Below, in pieces: positions 25,652 to 33,528 of a stretch of 64,000 nt of DNA (its first letter is position 1; each line of letters starts with the position of its first letter). Below the pieces are notes generated by a model. That model saw only the letters and a program-made list of their open reading frames with translations. It did not search any database and was not told the DNA's origin. The translations under genes were made by a program, and so were the position numbers. Source of the DNA: Candidatus Methylomirabilota bacterium (GTDB lineage Bacteria; Methylomirabilota; Methylomirabilia; Rokubacteriales; CSP1-6); NCBI GenBank assembly GCA_035764725.1, contig DASTYT010000049.1:1-64000 (forward strand). Reading direction: 5' to 3'.

Positions 25652-26896
25652 ATGACGCAAGACCTTGGACGCTGGTTGGCCGCAATCCTGATGACCGGGC
25701 TTTGGATCGCCCCTGCTCTCGCCCAGACGTCGGGGCCCTCGCCCGGACCCGCGACCGCTCCGGCGGCGGAGGCGAAGAAGGAGGAAGAGAAGCCCAAGAC
25801 GTACTGGGAGGAGCACAAGCTCTTCGCCTACATCGAAAACAGCTACACGTTCAATCTCACGGGGGCGGGACGGGACGCGACAAACGAGCTGCGCTTCTAC
25901 GACTTCGACGAGGGCTACACGTTCAACATGGCAGAGTTCAGCATCAAGAGGGATCCCTCGGAGAAGTACTGGTGGGGCTATGGCCTGGTGGTCACTGCCG
26001 GGCTCGACGCGCAGAAGAACCACTCGCTGGGCATTTTTCGGGATTTGGACGACACCTTCCCCTTCCGGAACACGAAGAAGTTCGACCTGCAGGAGGCCTA
26101 TCTCTCGCTCCGGATCCCCATCGGCGACGGACTCATCGTCAAGGGGGGGAAGTTCGTCACGCTGCTGGGCTACGAAGTCATCGAGTCGCTCAACAACCTC
26201 AATTTCTCGCGGGGCTACTTGTTTTCGCTCGCCATCCCGTTGACCCACACCGGCGGCCTGCTCTCCTACACCTTCGGCGAGCAGTTCAGCGTGACGGCGG
26301 GGGTGGTGCTGGGATGGGATAACAGCCGCGACAACAACGACGCGGTGTCGTACACGGGGCAGTTCGCGCTGACGCCCATCAAGGACCTGACGGCGAACCT
26401 AAACTGGATCGTGGGGCCGGAGCAGACGGACAACAAGGCCAATCAGCGGGCGGTGCTGGACCTGGTGGTGAACTACACGGGCTTCAAGAACACCACCATC
26501 GGGCTGAACGTCGACTACGGCTTCGAGCAGGACGAGGCGTTCCTGCGCTCGCTGGGGACGCGGCAGGACAACGACGCGGTGTGGTGGGGGATCGCGGGGT
26601 ACGCGGCGTATGACTTCAGGGACTGGTTCCGGCTGGCGCTGCGACAGGAGTTCTTTCGGGACGCAGACGGGGCGCGCACGGGGTTCGGCAGCGACGTGAA
26701 CCTCTTCTCGACCACGCTGACGGCCCAGTTCAAGATCTGGAAGGGCCTGGTGGGGCGGGTGGAATACCGCCACGACGCTTCGTCGGAGAAAGTGTTCAAG
26801 GCGAAGACGTCGCGGCCGGACGCCTCCCAGGGCGTGTCCGCGCAGTCCAAGACCCTCGACACGATCTCGCTCAGCCTCTACTACTCCTTCTTCTAG
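25652..26896 (+). CDS. outer-membrane beta-barrel porin (OmpL-like, BBP2 type)
   Basis: A 414-residue protein with a signal peptide ending near ALAQT, a short Pro/Ala/Glu-rich segment, then alternating amphipathic beta strands rich in Tyr, Trp and Gly (FSIKRDPSEKYWWGYGLVV, KNTTIGLNVDYGF) and a C-terminal aromatic ending YYSFF, the barrel-assembly signal. It resembles the putative beta-barrel porin-2 family seen with nutrient transporters. The sigma-54 site upstream and position between glnA and the urea transporter suggest a nitrogen-source channel (inference). It shows that the organism has an outer membrane. Confidence 0.8.
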   Translation: MTQDLGRWLAAILMTGLWIAPALAQTSGPSPGPATAPAAEAKKEEEKPKTYWEEHKLFAYIENSYTFNLTGAGRDATNELRFYDFDEGYTFNMAEFSIKRDPSEKYWWGYGLVVTAGLDAQKNHSLGIFRDLDDTFPFRNTKKFDLQEAYLSLRIPIGDGLIVKGGKFVTLLGYEVIESLNNLNFSRGYLFSLAIPLTHTGGLLSYTFGEQFSVTAGVVLGWDNSRDNNDAVSYTGQFALTPIKDLTANLNWIVGPEQTDNKANQRAVLDLVVNYTGFKNTTIGLNVDYGFEQDEAFLRSLGTRQDNDAVWWGIAGYAAYDFRDWFRLALRQEFFRDADGARTGFGSDVNLFSTTLTAQFKIWKGLVGRVEYRHDASSEKVFKAKTSRPDASQGVSAQSKTLDTISLSLYYSFF

Positions 26897-26905
26897 TCGC
26901 GCCTT

Positions 26906-26954
26906 CTGCTCAGGCGCTGGGCCACTTCGTGGCACATGCCCGGCGCCTGAGCAG
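26906..26954. terminator. long inverted repeat downstream of the porin gene
   Basis: CTGCTCAGGCGC (26906-26917) and GCGCCTGAGCAG (26943-26954) form a perfect 12-bp stem. The 25-base interior can itself pair (GCCAC-ttc-GTGGC). No T-run follows. It probably terminates the porin transcript, but it also lies 53 bases before the ANTAR-gene sigma-54 promoter and could bind a regulator. Confidence 0.5.
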
Positions 26955-27006
26955 ATCGTTCCGCCGCCCGTCCCCTAATTCCGTGATTTCTGGTTCACTC
27001 CTTCTT

Positions 27007-27020
27007 GGCACCCCCCTTGC
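27007..27020 (+). promoter_or_regulatory. sigma-54 promoter of the ANTAR regulator gene
   Basis: TTGGCACCCCCCTTGCG: GG at 27007-27008, ten bases, GC at 27019-27020; TGGCAC and TTGC are exact. The predicted start, about 27032, lies only 4 bases before ATG 27036, so the message would be nearly leaderless. Confidence 0.75.
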
Positions 27021-27035
27021 GTGCCCTGGCCGGGC

Positions 27036-27635
27036 ATGAAGCCCAGGTGGAAGGTCGTCATCGTCGATGATCACGCGCCCTCCCGGGCGGCGGTCGCCGA
27101 GGCCGTGACCGCCCAGGGTGGGCAGGTGCAGGGCAACGGCAGTCGGGTCGAGGACGTCGCGCACCTGGTGGGGAAGCACCGGCCCGACGCCGTCATCATG
27201 GCGGTGGGTCTGCCCGACGGGGACGGTGTGGAGGCGGCGCGCCAGGTGATGGCCTCCGGCGCCTGCCCCGTGGTGATGCTCACCAGCCACACGGAGGCCG
27301 CGGTGGCGGCGCGCGCCATCGGGGCCGGCGTGCTTGCGTTCCTCGTGAAGCCGCTGCGCGCGGAGGAGCTGGGCCCGGCCCTGGACGTGGCGGTCTCCCG
27401 CTTCCGCGAGCTCACCGCCATGCGGCAGGAGAACGAAGCCCTCAAGCGCACGCTCGAGACGCGCAAGCTCATCGAGCGGGCGAAAGGCATCCTGATGCAA
27501 CGGCTCGGTCTCTCCGAGCCGGATGCGTTCCGCCGCATCCAGAAGACCGCGATGGACACCCGCCGGCCCATGGCCGAGGTCGCCCAGGCGCTGCTCCTCA
27601 CCGAGGAGATGGCGCACGGCCGAGCGGGCAAGTAG
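27036..27635 (+). CDS. ANTAR-domain antitermination regulator with degenerate receiver (AmiR/NasT-like)
   Basis: A 199-residue protein: receiver-like domain (1-120), coiled helix (about 125-150) and C-terminal ANTAR domain (LIERAKGILMQRLGLSEPDA and the TRRPMAEVAQALL helix). ANTAR domains bind paired stem-loops in leader RNA and prevent termination. The receiver keeps D11/D12, T83 and K105 but has Ala at 56 where the phosphoacceptor Asp belongs (AVIMAVGLPDGDG), so it should not be phosphorylated, as in AmiR. The next gene's leader carries a matching RNA motif. ATG 27036 starts at the first strand; GTG 27021 would lie upstream of the predicted transcription start. Confidence 0.85.
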   Translation: MKPRWKVVIVDDHAPSRAAVAEAVTAQGGQVQGNGSRVEDVAHLVGKHRPDAVIMAVGLPDGDGVEAARQVMASGACPVVMLTSHTEAAVAARAIGAGVLAFLVKPLRAEELGPALDVAVSRFRELTAMRQENEALKRTLETRKLIERAKGILMQRLGLSEPDAFRRIQKTAMDTRRPMAEVAQALLLTEEMAHGRAGK

Positions 27636-27744
27636 TCGCTGCTGCCTACATCCTCGGCAGGCGCGCCGCGACTGCTGCTTATGCAGGCAGTCACTCATCG
27701 GGCGGCGCTGCCGCAATCGCTTGAAAACATTCACCCAGGGCGGC

Positions 27745-27758
27745 GGCACATCGCTTGC
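27745..27758 (+). promoter_or_regulatory. sigma-54 promoter of the urt-ure operon
   Basis: CGGCACATCGCTTGCT: GG at 27745-27746, ten bases, GC at 27757-27758, with GGCAC and TTGCT exact. Predicted start about 27770, giving an 87-base leader to urtA that contains the paired stem-loops. Confidence 0.78.
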
Positions 27759-27773
27759 TCTCCGTCTGGGCAG

Positions 27774-27817
27774 CCCGGCGCGACACCGCCGTCGCGCCGG
27801 GTACGGCACCGCCGCCG
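27774..27817 (+). promoter_or_regulatory. tandem hexaloop stem-loops in the urtA leader, probable ANTAR-binding RNA
   Basis: Stem-loop 1 has an 11-bp perfect stem (27774-27784 with 27791-27801) and loop ACCGCC (27785-27790). Two bases later stem-loop 2 has the 4-bp stem CGGC/GCCG (27804-27807 with 27814-27817) and the same loop ACCGCC (27808-27813). Known ANTAR targets are two neighbouring stem-loops with six-base loops carrying A at position 1 and G at position 4; both loops fit. A competing helix ACGGCA (27803-27808)/TGCCGT (27837-27842) would break stem-loop 2 and ends next to the urtA ribosome-binding site AAAGGAG (27844-27850). It has no following T-run, so the terminator or switch is unclear. 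Confidence 0.7.
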
Positions 27818-27856
27818 CTGGCCACTTCAACCTCTTTGCCGTGAAAGGAGTCGGGC

Positions 27857-29152
27857 ATGCAGGGCGTGACGAGAAGGAGCTTCCTCAAGACCGCGGCGGT
27901 GGTCGGCGCGGGCGCGGCAGCCGGCATCGGATTCCCGGCCGTGCTCCGGGCGCAGGGCGGCACGGTGAAGGTGGGCGTGCTCCACTCGCTCTCGGGCACC
28001 ATGGCCATCAGCGAGGTGTCGCTGCGCGACGTGTGCATGATGGCGTTCGAGGAGATCAACGCCAAGGGCGGGGTCATGGGCAAGAAGATCGAGCCCGTGG
28101 TCGTGGATCCCGCGTCGAACTGGGACCTCTTCGCGGAGAAGGCCAAGCAGCTCCTCCTCCAGGACAAGGTCGCGGTGGTCTTCGGCTGCTGGACCTCGGT
28201 GAGCCGCAAGTCCGTGCTTCCGGTGTTCGAGAGCAACAACGGGCTCCTCTTCTACCCCGTCCAGTACGAGGGTGAGGAGTGCTCGAAGAACGTCTTCTAC
28301 ACGGGGGCCACGCCGAACCAGCAGCTGATCCCGGCGGCGGAGTACCTCATGTCGAAGGAGGGCGGCGGGTACAAGAAGTTCTACCTGCTCGGGACCGACT
28401 ACGTGTTCCCGCGCACCGCCAACAAGATCCTGCGCGCGTTCCTCCTCGCCAAGGGCGTCCCCGCTGACTCCATCGCGGAGGAATACACGCCGTTCAATCA
28501 CCAGGACTATCAGACCATCGTCGGCAAGATCAAGCGCTTCGCCTCCAGCGGCAACGCCGCGGTGCTCTCGACCATCAACGGCGACTCGAACGTGCCCTTC
28601 TACAAGGAGTTCGCAAACCAGGGCCTGCGCTCCGAGAACGCGCCCATCATGGCGTTCAGCGTGGCCGAGGACGAGCTGCGCGGCATGGATACCTCCGCGC
28701 TGGTCGGGCACCTCGCTGCCTGGAACTACTACCAGTCGGTCTCCACGCCCCAGAACAAGACCTTCGTGCAGAGCTTCAAGAACTACGCGAAGAAGAACAA
28801 CCTCCCCGGCGGCGACAAGCGCGTCACCGACGATCCGATGGAGGCCGCGTACTTCGGCGTCTACGTCTGGAAGCAGGCGGTCGAGAAGGCCAAGTCTTTC
28901 GAGGTCGACGCCGTTCGCAAGGCGGTGTACGGCCAGGAGTTCCTCGCGCCGGGCGGGAAGATCAAGATGGACGAGGCCAACCACCATACCTACAAGCCGG
29001 TGCTCATCGGCGAGATCCTGAAGGACGGGCAGTTCAAGGTGGTGTCGCGTTCCAAGGGTTTGGTGAAGGCCGAGCCGTGGAGTGAGTACACCAGTGCGGA
29101 CAAGGGCTGCGACTGGGTCAAGCACCAGGGCACGTACCAGAAGAAGGCATAA
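27857..29152 (+). CDS. urtA: urea ABC transporter, substrate-binding protein
   Basis: A 431-residue periplasmic binding protein with a Tat-type signal (TRRSFLKTAAVVGAGAAAG, residues 5-23). The body matches UrtA/FmdD-type proteins: VGVLHSLSGTMAISE near the start, EGEECSKNVFYTGATPNQQ, FNHQDYQTIVGKIK and the closing HHTYKPVLIGEILKDGQF. It captures urea, or short amides, in the periplasm. It leads urtABCDE, which run without gaps into urease, so urea is the probable ligand. AmiC, the sensor partner of AmiR, is a relative of this family, but this protein is exported and so is unlikely to bind the ANTAR protein itself. Confidence 0.9.
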   Translation: MQGVTRRSFLKTAAVVGAGAAAGIGFPAVLRAQGGTVKVGVLHSLSGTMAISEVSLRDVCMMAFEEINAKGGVMGKKIEPVVVDPASNWDLFAEKAKQLLLQDKVAVVFGCWTSVSRKSVLPVFESNNGLLFYPVQYEGEECSKNVFYTGATPNQQLIPAAEYLMSKEGGGYKKFYLLGTDYVFPRTANKILRAFLLAKGVPADSIAEEYTPFNHQDYQTIVGKIKRFASSGNAAVLSTINGDSNVPFYKEFANQGLRSENAPIMAFSVAEDELRGMDTSALVGHLAAWNYYQSVSTPQNKTFVQSFKNYAKKNNLPGGDKRVTDDPMEAAYFGVYVWKQAVEKAKSFEVDAVRKAVYGQEFLAPGGKIKMDEANHHTYKPVLIGEILKDGQFKVVSRSKGLVKAEPWSEYTSADKGCDWVKHQGTYQKKA

Positions 29153-29161
29153 GGCGGGGTG

Positions 29162-30850
29162 ATGGCGTACGTCCTGCTGGTCCTGCTGCTGCTGTCGGGG
29201 CTCGCCGCCCCGGCCGCGGCGCAGGCGCCAGCAGCCGCCGCGCCGCCTCCCGAGATCGCGAAGGCCATCGCCGAGGTCGCCTCGTCCGATGGCGCGGCCC
29301 AGGAGGCGGCGGCGGTGACGCTCGGCAAGACCGGCGACCGGAAGATCCTGCCGCTGCTCGAGGCCCTCCGCGAGGGCAGCGTGTTCGTGCGCCCGCTCCC
29401 CGGCGGCAAGAAGGAGACCGTCATCGCCGGGGACAAGGTGACGGACGGCGACAAGACCCTGGTGCCCCTGTTCAGCGCGTACGCGCGGGAGCCCCTTCCG
29501 GGGCCCGACGGCAAGCCCCTCCTCGTGGACATCGGCACATTGGAAGAAGTCTCCACGGGGCGCAGCCTGCGTCTGGCCATTCGTCCCCTCATCGACGCCT
29601 TCTCCGGTCACGCGCAGCTCGCCGATCCCGACTGGACGGTGCGCAAGGCGGCGGCCACCAAGATGGGCAACGCGGGCGATCCCGGCGCTATCCCGACCCT
29701 GACGGAGGCGCTGGGCAGGGAGCAGGACCGCTGGGTGCGTTACGAGCTCGAGCAGGCGGTCGCGCAGATCCGGCTCAAGACGGGCAGCGATCCGGAGCGT
29801 GCGGCGGCGGCGGCCAAGCTGGGCGCTCTCGCCAGCGAGGACTCGCTGGATCGACTGCGCGAGGTTGCGGCCGACGCGGGAGCGGCCGCCCCGGTGCGGC
29901 AGGCCGCCGCCGAGGCGGTGAAACGGGTGGAGCGCTGGGCCCTCCTCACCTCGGCCATCCAGATCGGCTTCCAGGGGCTGTCCCTCGGCTCCATCCTGCT
30001 CCTGATGGCGCTGGGGCTCGCCATCGTGTTCGGTCTCATGGGCGTGATCAACATGGCCCACGGCGAGCTGATGGCGCTCGGGGCCTACACGACCTTCGTC
30101 ATCCAGGGCTGGTTCCAGGCGCATGCGCCGGGGGCATTCGACTACTATTTCCCCGTCTCGCTGCCGCTCGCCTTCCTCGTCTCCGCCGCCGCCGGCTTCG
30201 CTCTCGAGCGCGGCGTCATCCGTTTCCTCTATGGGCGGCCCCTCGAGACGCTGCTCCTCACCTGGGGCGTGAGCCTCATGATCCAGCAAGGCCTGCGCCT
30301 CTGGTTCGGCGCGGCCAACGTGGACGTGCTCTCGCCGAGGTGGCTGTCCGGCGGGATCCCGGTGATGGTGGGGCTCCAGCTCCCGTACAACCGGCTCTTC
30401 ATCGTCGGGCTCGCGGTGGTGGCGGTGGTGGGGATGTACCTCGTGCTGTTCCGCACCGACGCGGGGCTTCGGATCCGCGCGGTGACACAGAACCGCGGCA
30501 TGGCCGCGTGCCTGGGTGTTCGGTCGCGCCGGGTGGATGCGTTCACGTTCGCGCTGGGCGCGGGGCTTGCCGGGCTCGCGGGCTGCGCGCTCACCCAGAT
30601 CGGCAATGTGGGGCCGGAGCTCGGCCAGAACTACATCGTGGACTCGTTCATGGTGGTGGTGTCGGGGGGGGGGGGACAGCTCGCCGGCACCATCGTGGCG
30701 GCCGCGGGCATCGGCGGGCTGAACAAGCTCATCGAGCCGGGCCTGGGCGCAGTGTTCGGCAAGGTCGCGATCCTCGTGCTCGTCATTCTCTTCATCCAGC
30801 GGCGCCCGTCCGGCCTCTTCGCCGCCAAGGGTCGGTATGCCGACTCGTGA
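29162..30850 (+). CDS. urtB: urea ABC transporter, permease UrtB
   Basis: About 562 residues. A signal-like helix is followed by a ~240-residue soluble domain with HEAT-like segments (DWTVRKAAATKMGNAGDPGAI), as usual for UrtB, then a LivH-type permease domain of eight helices from about residue 265 (GLSLGSILLLMALGLAIVFG, INMAHGELMALGAY). A run of 12 G (30664-30675) encodes the glycines of VVVSGGGGQLAG. A one-base slip there would frameshift the last ~60 residues. ATG 29162 is used over GTG 29159. Its end overlaps urtC by 14 bases. Confidence 0.9.
   Translation: MAYVLLVLLLLSGLAAPAAAQAPAAAAPPPEIAKAIAEVASSDGAAQEAAAVTLGKTGDRKILPLLEALREGSVFVRPLPGGKKETVIAGDKVTDGDKTLVPLFSAYAREPLPGPDGKPLLVDIGTLEEVSTGRSLRLAIRPLIDAFSGHAQLADPDWTVRKAAATKMGNAGDPGAIPTLTEALGREQDRWVRYELEQAVAQIRLKTGSDPERAAAAAKLGALASEDSLDRLREVAADAGAAAPVRQAAAEAVKRVERWALLTSAIQIGFQGLSLGSILLLMALGLAIVFGLMGVINMAHGELMALGAYTTFVIQGWFQAHAPGAFDYYFPVSLPLAFLVSAAAGFALERGVIRFLYGRPLETLLLTWGVSLMIQQGLRLWFGAANVDVLSPRWLSGGIPVMVGLQLPYNRLFIVGLAVVAVVGMYLVLFRTDAGLRIRAVTQNRGMAACLGVRSRRVDAFTFALGAGLAGLAGCALTQIGNVGPELGQNYIVDSFMVVVSGGGGQLAGTIVAAAGIGGLNKLIEPGLGAVFGKVAILVLVILFIQRRPSGLFAAKGRYADS
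30664..30675 (+). repeat. poly-G tract (G12) inside urtB
   Basis: Twelve consecutive G in the coding strand, in frame as SGGGGQ. It is the longest homopolymer I noticed in the window. It could be a slippage hotspot or a sequencing risk; the frame as given is open and gives the expected protein. Confidence 0.9.
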
Positions 30851-32015
30851 GCGGTGGGCTCTGCTCGCCGGCGCCGCGCTCGTCGTCGTGGTGCTGCCCG
30901 CGCTGAACTCGCTGCCCAAGGACTCGCCGCTCCACGTGAGCGATTTCACCCTGAACCTCTTCGGCAAGTTCCTGACCTACGCGATCCTGGCGCTGGGGAT
31001 CGACCTCATCTGGGGGTATGCGGGCGTGCTCTCGCTGGGCCACGGTGTGTTCTTCGGGCTGGGCGCCTATGCCATGGGGATGCACCTCATGCTCGAGATC
31101 GGCACGCAGGGCGTGTACCGCAACGCGCTGCCGGACTTCATGGTATGGAACCGGGTCACCGAGCTGCCGCTCTTCTGGCGGCCGTTCTACAGCGCCTGGT
31201 TCACGCTCCTCGCCGTGGTCGTGGTGCCCGGCATCGTGGCCGCGGTGTTCGGCTTCCTCACCTTCCGGAGCCGGATCCGCGGTGTCTACTTCTCGATCAT
31301 CACGCAGGCCCTTGCCCTCTGCGCCTGGCTGACGTTCAACCGCAACGCGCTGAACCTCGGCGGGACCAACGGGCTCTCGGGCTTCAAGACCATCTTCGGC
31401 TTCTCGCTCAGCGAGCCCGCGACCCAGCGGGGGCTCTACGTGGCCAGCGCGATCGCCCTCTGCCTGGCGTACGTGCTCTGCCGTGTCATCGTGGGGTCGC
31501 CCGCCGGCAAGGTCCTCGTGGCGATCCGCGACAGCGAGACGCGGGTACTCTTCTGCGGGTACTCGCCGGCGGCCTTCAAGCTCTTCGTGTTCGTCGTCTC
31601 CGCAGTGCTGGCGGGAGTGGCCGGGGCGCTGTACGTGGGGCAGGTGGGTATCATCACGCCCGCCCGCATCGGCGTGCTCCCATCCATCGAGATGATCATC
31701 TGGGTGGCGGTCGGGGGCCGCGGCACGCTGCTCGGCCCCGTGGTGGGCGCGGTGGGGGTGAACTGGCTCCAGAGCCTGCTCACCACCCACTACCCCGACC
31801 TCTGGCTCCTCGTGCTCGGCGGCATGTTCGTGGGGGTGGTGCTCTTCTTCCCGGAAGGCGTGGTGGGGAGCCTGCAGCAACTGCCGCGGTTCCTGACGCG
31901 TGTTCGAAGGGTCCGCGACGAGCGACCGCCGAACTCTTCGAACGAGGGGAGCTACGCCCCCCTCGGGCTCCCCCGGCCCCAGGCCCCCCCACCGCCGCGA
32001 GGCCCAAGATCATGA
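30837..32015 (+). CDS. urtC: urea ABC transporter, permease UrtC
   Basis: A 392-residue LivM-type permease with about ten membrane helices (FLTYAILALGIDLIWGYAGVLSLGHG, RGVYFSIITQALALCAW, GTNGLSGF). It pairs with UrtB to form the urea channel. It overlaps urtB by 14 bases and its stop overlaps the urtD ATG (ATGA, 32012-32015). The last ~35 residues are proline-rich and polar and lie outside the conserved domain. Confidence 0.92.
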   Translation: MPTRERWALLAGAALVVVVLPALNSLPKDSPLHVSDFTLNLFGKFLTYAILALGIDLIWGYAGVLSLGHGVFFGLGAYAMGMHLMLEIGTQGVYRNALPDFMVWNRVTELPLFWRPFYSAWFTLLAVVVVPGIVAAVFGFLTFRSRIRGVYFSIITQALALCAWLTFNRNALNLGGTNGLSGFKTIFGFSLSEPATQRGLYVASAIALCLAYVLCRVIVGSPAGKVLVAIRDSETRVLFCGYSPAAFKLFVFVVSAVLAGVAGALYVGQVGIITPARIGVLPSIEMIIWVAVGGRGTLLGPVVGAVGVNWLQSLLTTHYPDLWLLVLGGMFVGVVLFFPEGVVGSLQQLPRFLTRVRRVRDERPPNSSNEGSYAPLGLPRPQAPPPPRGPRS

Positions 32016-32803
32016 CCGTGAATGCGGCTGCTCAGGGCTCCATTATTTATCTGGAGGACGTGACTGTCGAATACGAGGGGTTCAAGGCGCTGAACGCCCT
32101 GAACTTCTTCATGGACTACCAGGAGCTGCGCGTCGTCATCGGCCCTAACGGCGCGGGCAAGACGACGCTGCTCGACGTGATCACCGGCAAGGCGCAGCCG
32201 CGTGCGGGTCGCGTCATCTTCGGCCGGAACACCGATCTCGTGGGCCGCCGCGAAAACGAGATCGCGGCCCTTGGCGTCGGCCGCAAGTTCCAGAACCCGT
32301 CGATCTTCGCCAATCTGACGGTCCGGGAGAACCTGGAGCTGGCCCTGGCCCGTCCCAGCAAGGGCGTCCTCGCGACGATGCGCGCGCGCCTCGACGGCGG
32401 ACAGCGCGCTCGAGTGGATGCCACGCTAGAGGCGATCGGACTCGCCGCCGAGGCGGGGCTACGTGCGGGCGGGCTTTCCCACGGCCAAAAGCAGTGGCTC
32501 GAAATCGGGATGGTCATCGTGCAGGACGCCGAGCTGCTCCTGGTGGATGAGCCGGTGGCGGGGATGACGGACGAGGAGACGGAGAGGACTGGCCGGCTCC
32601 TCCAGGACGTGGCGCGAGAGCGGGCCGTGCTCGTCATCGAGCACGACATGGAGTTCGTCCGGCGCATCGCACGGACGGTCACGGTGCTCCACGAGGGGAG
32701 CGTCCTGTGCGAAGGGTCGGTGGACGAGATCCAGAAGGACGGGCGCGTGCTCGAAGTCTATCTCGGGCGCAGCCGGGAGGAGCGGGGCCCTGCCCATGCT
32801 TGA
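32012..32803 (+). CDS. urtD: urea ABC transporter, ATPase UrtD
   Basis: A 263-residue LivG-type ATPase: Walker A GPNGAGKTT, Q-loop in GRKFQNPSIFANLTVRENLE, signature LSHGQKQWLEIG, Walker B LLLVDEPVAGMTDEE and the switch histidine in VLVIEHDMEF. LSHGQKQWLEIGM is characteristic of UrtD. It energises urea uptake with UrtE. The start is coupled to urtC by ATGA; the longer open frame upstream is a shadow. Confidence 0.93.
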   Translation: MTVNAAAQGSIIYLEDVTVEYEGFKALNALNFFMDYQELRVVIGPNGAGKTTLLDVITGKAQPRAGRVIFGRNTDLVGRRENEIAALGVGRKFQNPSIFANLTVRENLELALARPSKGVLATMRARLDGGQRARVDATLEAIGLAAEAGLRAGGLSHGQKQWLEIGMVIVQDAELLLVDEPVAGMTDEETERTGRLLQDVARERAVLVIEHDMEFVRRIARTVTVLHEGSVLCEGSVDEIQKDGRVLEVYLGRSREERGPAHA

Positions 32804-33509
32804 GATCCAGGGACTCGACGTCGCCTACGGCGAGAGCCAGGTGCTCTGGGACGTGTCGCTCCGCGTGCCCGCGGCCGGTGTCGTCTGCCTGATGGGCCGC
32901 AACGGCGTCGGCAAGACCACGCTCCTCAAGACCATCATGGGGCTCTTGCCTGCACGCGACGGGCACATCGTGTTCGACGGCGAGGATCTGGTGGGGCGCC
33001 GCCCCGAGGAGCGCGTCGCCCGGGGCATCGGCTACGTTCCGCAGGGACGCGAGATCTTCCCCAATCTCACCGTGGCCGAGAACCTACGCGTGGGTCTTCT
33101 CGGGCGCGCCGGCGGGGGGAACGGAAACGGCCACGGCCCGCGCGGCGACTTCGACGAGGTCTTCTCGCTGTTCCCGAAGCTCGAGACCCTGCTCAAGCGC
33201 AAGGGCGGCGTGCTCTCGGGGGGCGAGCAACAGCAGCTCGCGATCGCACGGGTGCTCCTCGCCCGGCCGAAGCTTCTCCTCATGGACGAGCCCACCGAGG
33301 GTATACAGCCGAGCGTGATCCTGCAGATCGAGGAAGCGATCGAGCGGATCAAGGCGCGCGGCATCGCGGTGCTGCTGGTCGAGCAGTACCTGGAGTTCGC
33401 CTGGCGGCTTGCCGACTCCTATGCCATCATACGCAAGGGCGCGATCGTGGCGAGCGGGGCCACCGCGGATCTCCGCCAGGACGCGGTCCGCGAGCATCTC
33501 ACCGTCTAG
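32796..33509 (+). CDS. urtE: urea ABC transporter, ATPase UrtE
   Basis: A 237-residue LivF-type ATPase: Walker A GRNGVGKTT, YVPQGREIFPNLTVAENL, signature LSGGEQQQLAIAR, Walker B LLLMDEPTEGIQP, H-loop LLVEQYLEF. GRNGVGKTT and EPTEGIQPS are the UrtE variants of the LivF motifs. It overlaps urtD by 8 bases. A glycine/asparagine-rich insert (AGGGNGNGHGP) lies near residue 105. The urease genes follow 19 bases later. Confidence 0.93.
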   Translation: MLEIQGLDVAYGESQVLWDVSLRVPAAGVVCLMGRNGVGKTTLLKTIMGLLPARDGHIVFDGEDLVGRRPEERVARGIGYVPQGREIFPNLTVAENLRVGLLGRAGGGNGNGHGPRGDFDEVFSLFPKLETLLKRKGGVLSGGEQQQLAIARVLLARPKLLLMDEPTEGIQPSVILQIEEAIERIKARGIAVLLVEQYLEFAWRLADSYAIIRKGAIVASGATADLRQDAVREHLTV

Positions 33510-33528
33510 GACGCCCTAGGGCCTCCGC

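Noticed and set aside
27857..29152. UrtA as the direct sensor partner (AmiC-like) of the ANTAR protein
   Set aside because: It has a clear Tat-type signal peptide and should be periplasmic, whereas AmiC acts in the cytoplasm.
30664..30675. The G12 run as evidence of a frameshifted urtB
   Set aside because: The frame as given translates to a complete permease with the expected end and overlap with urtC, so no frameshift is present in this sequence.
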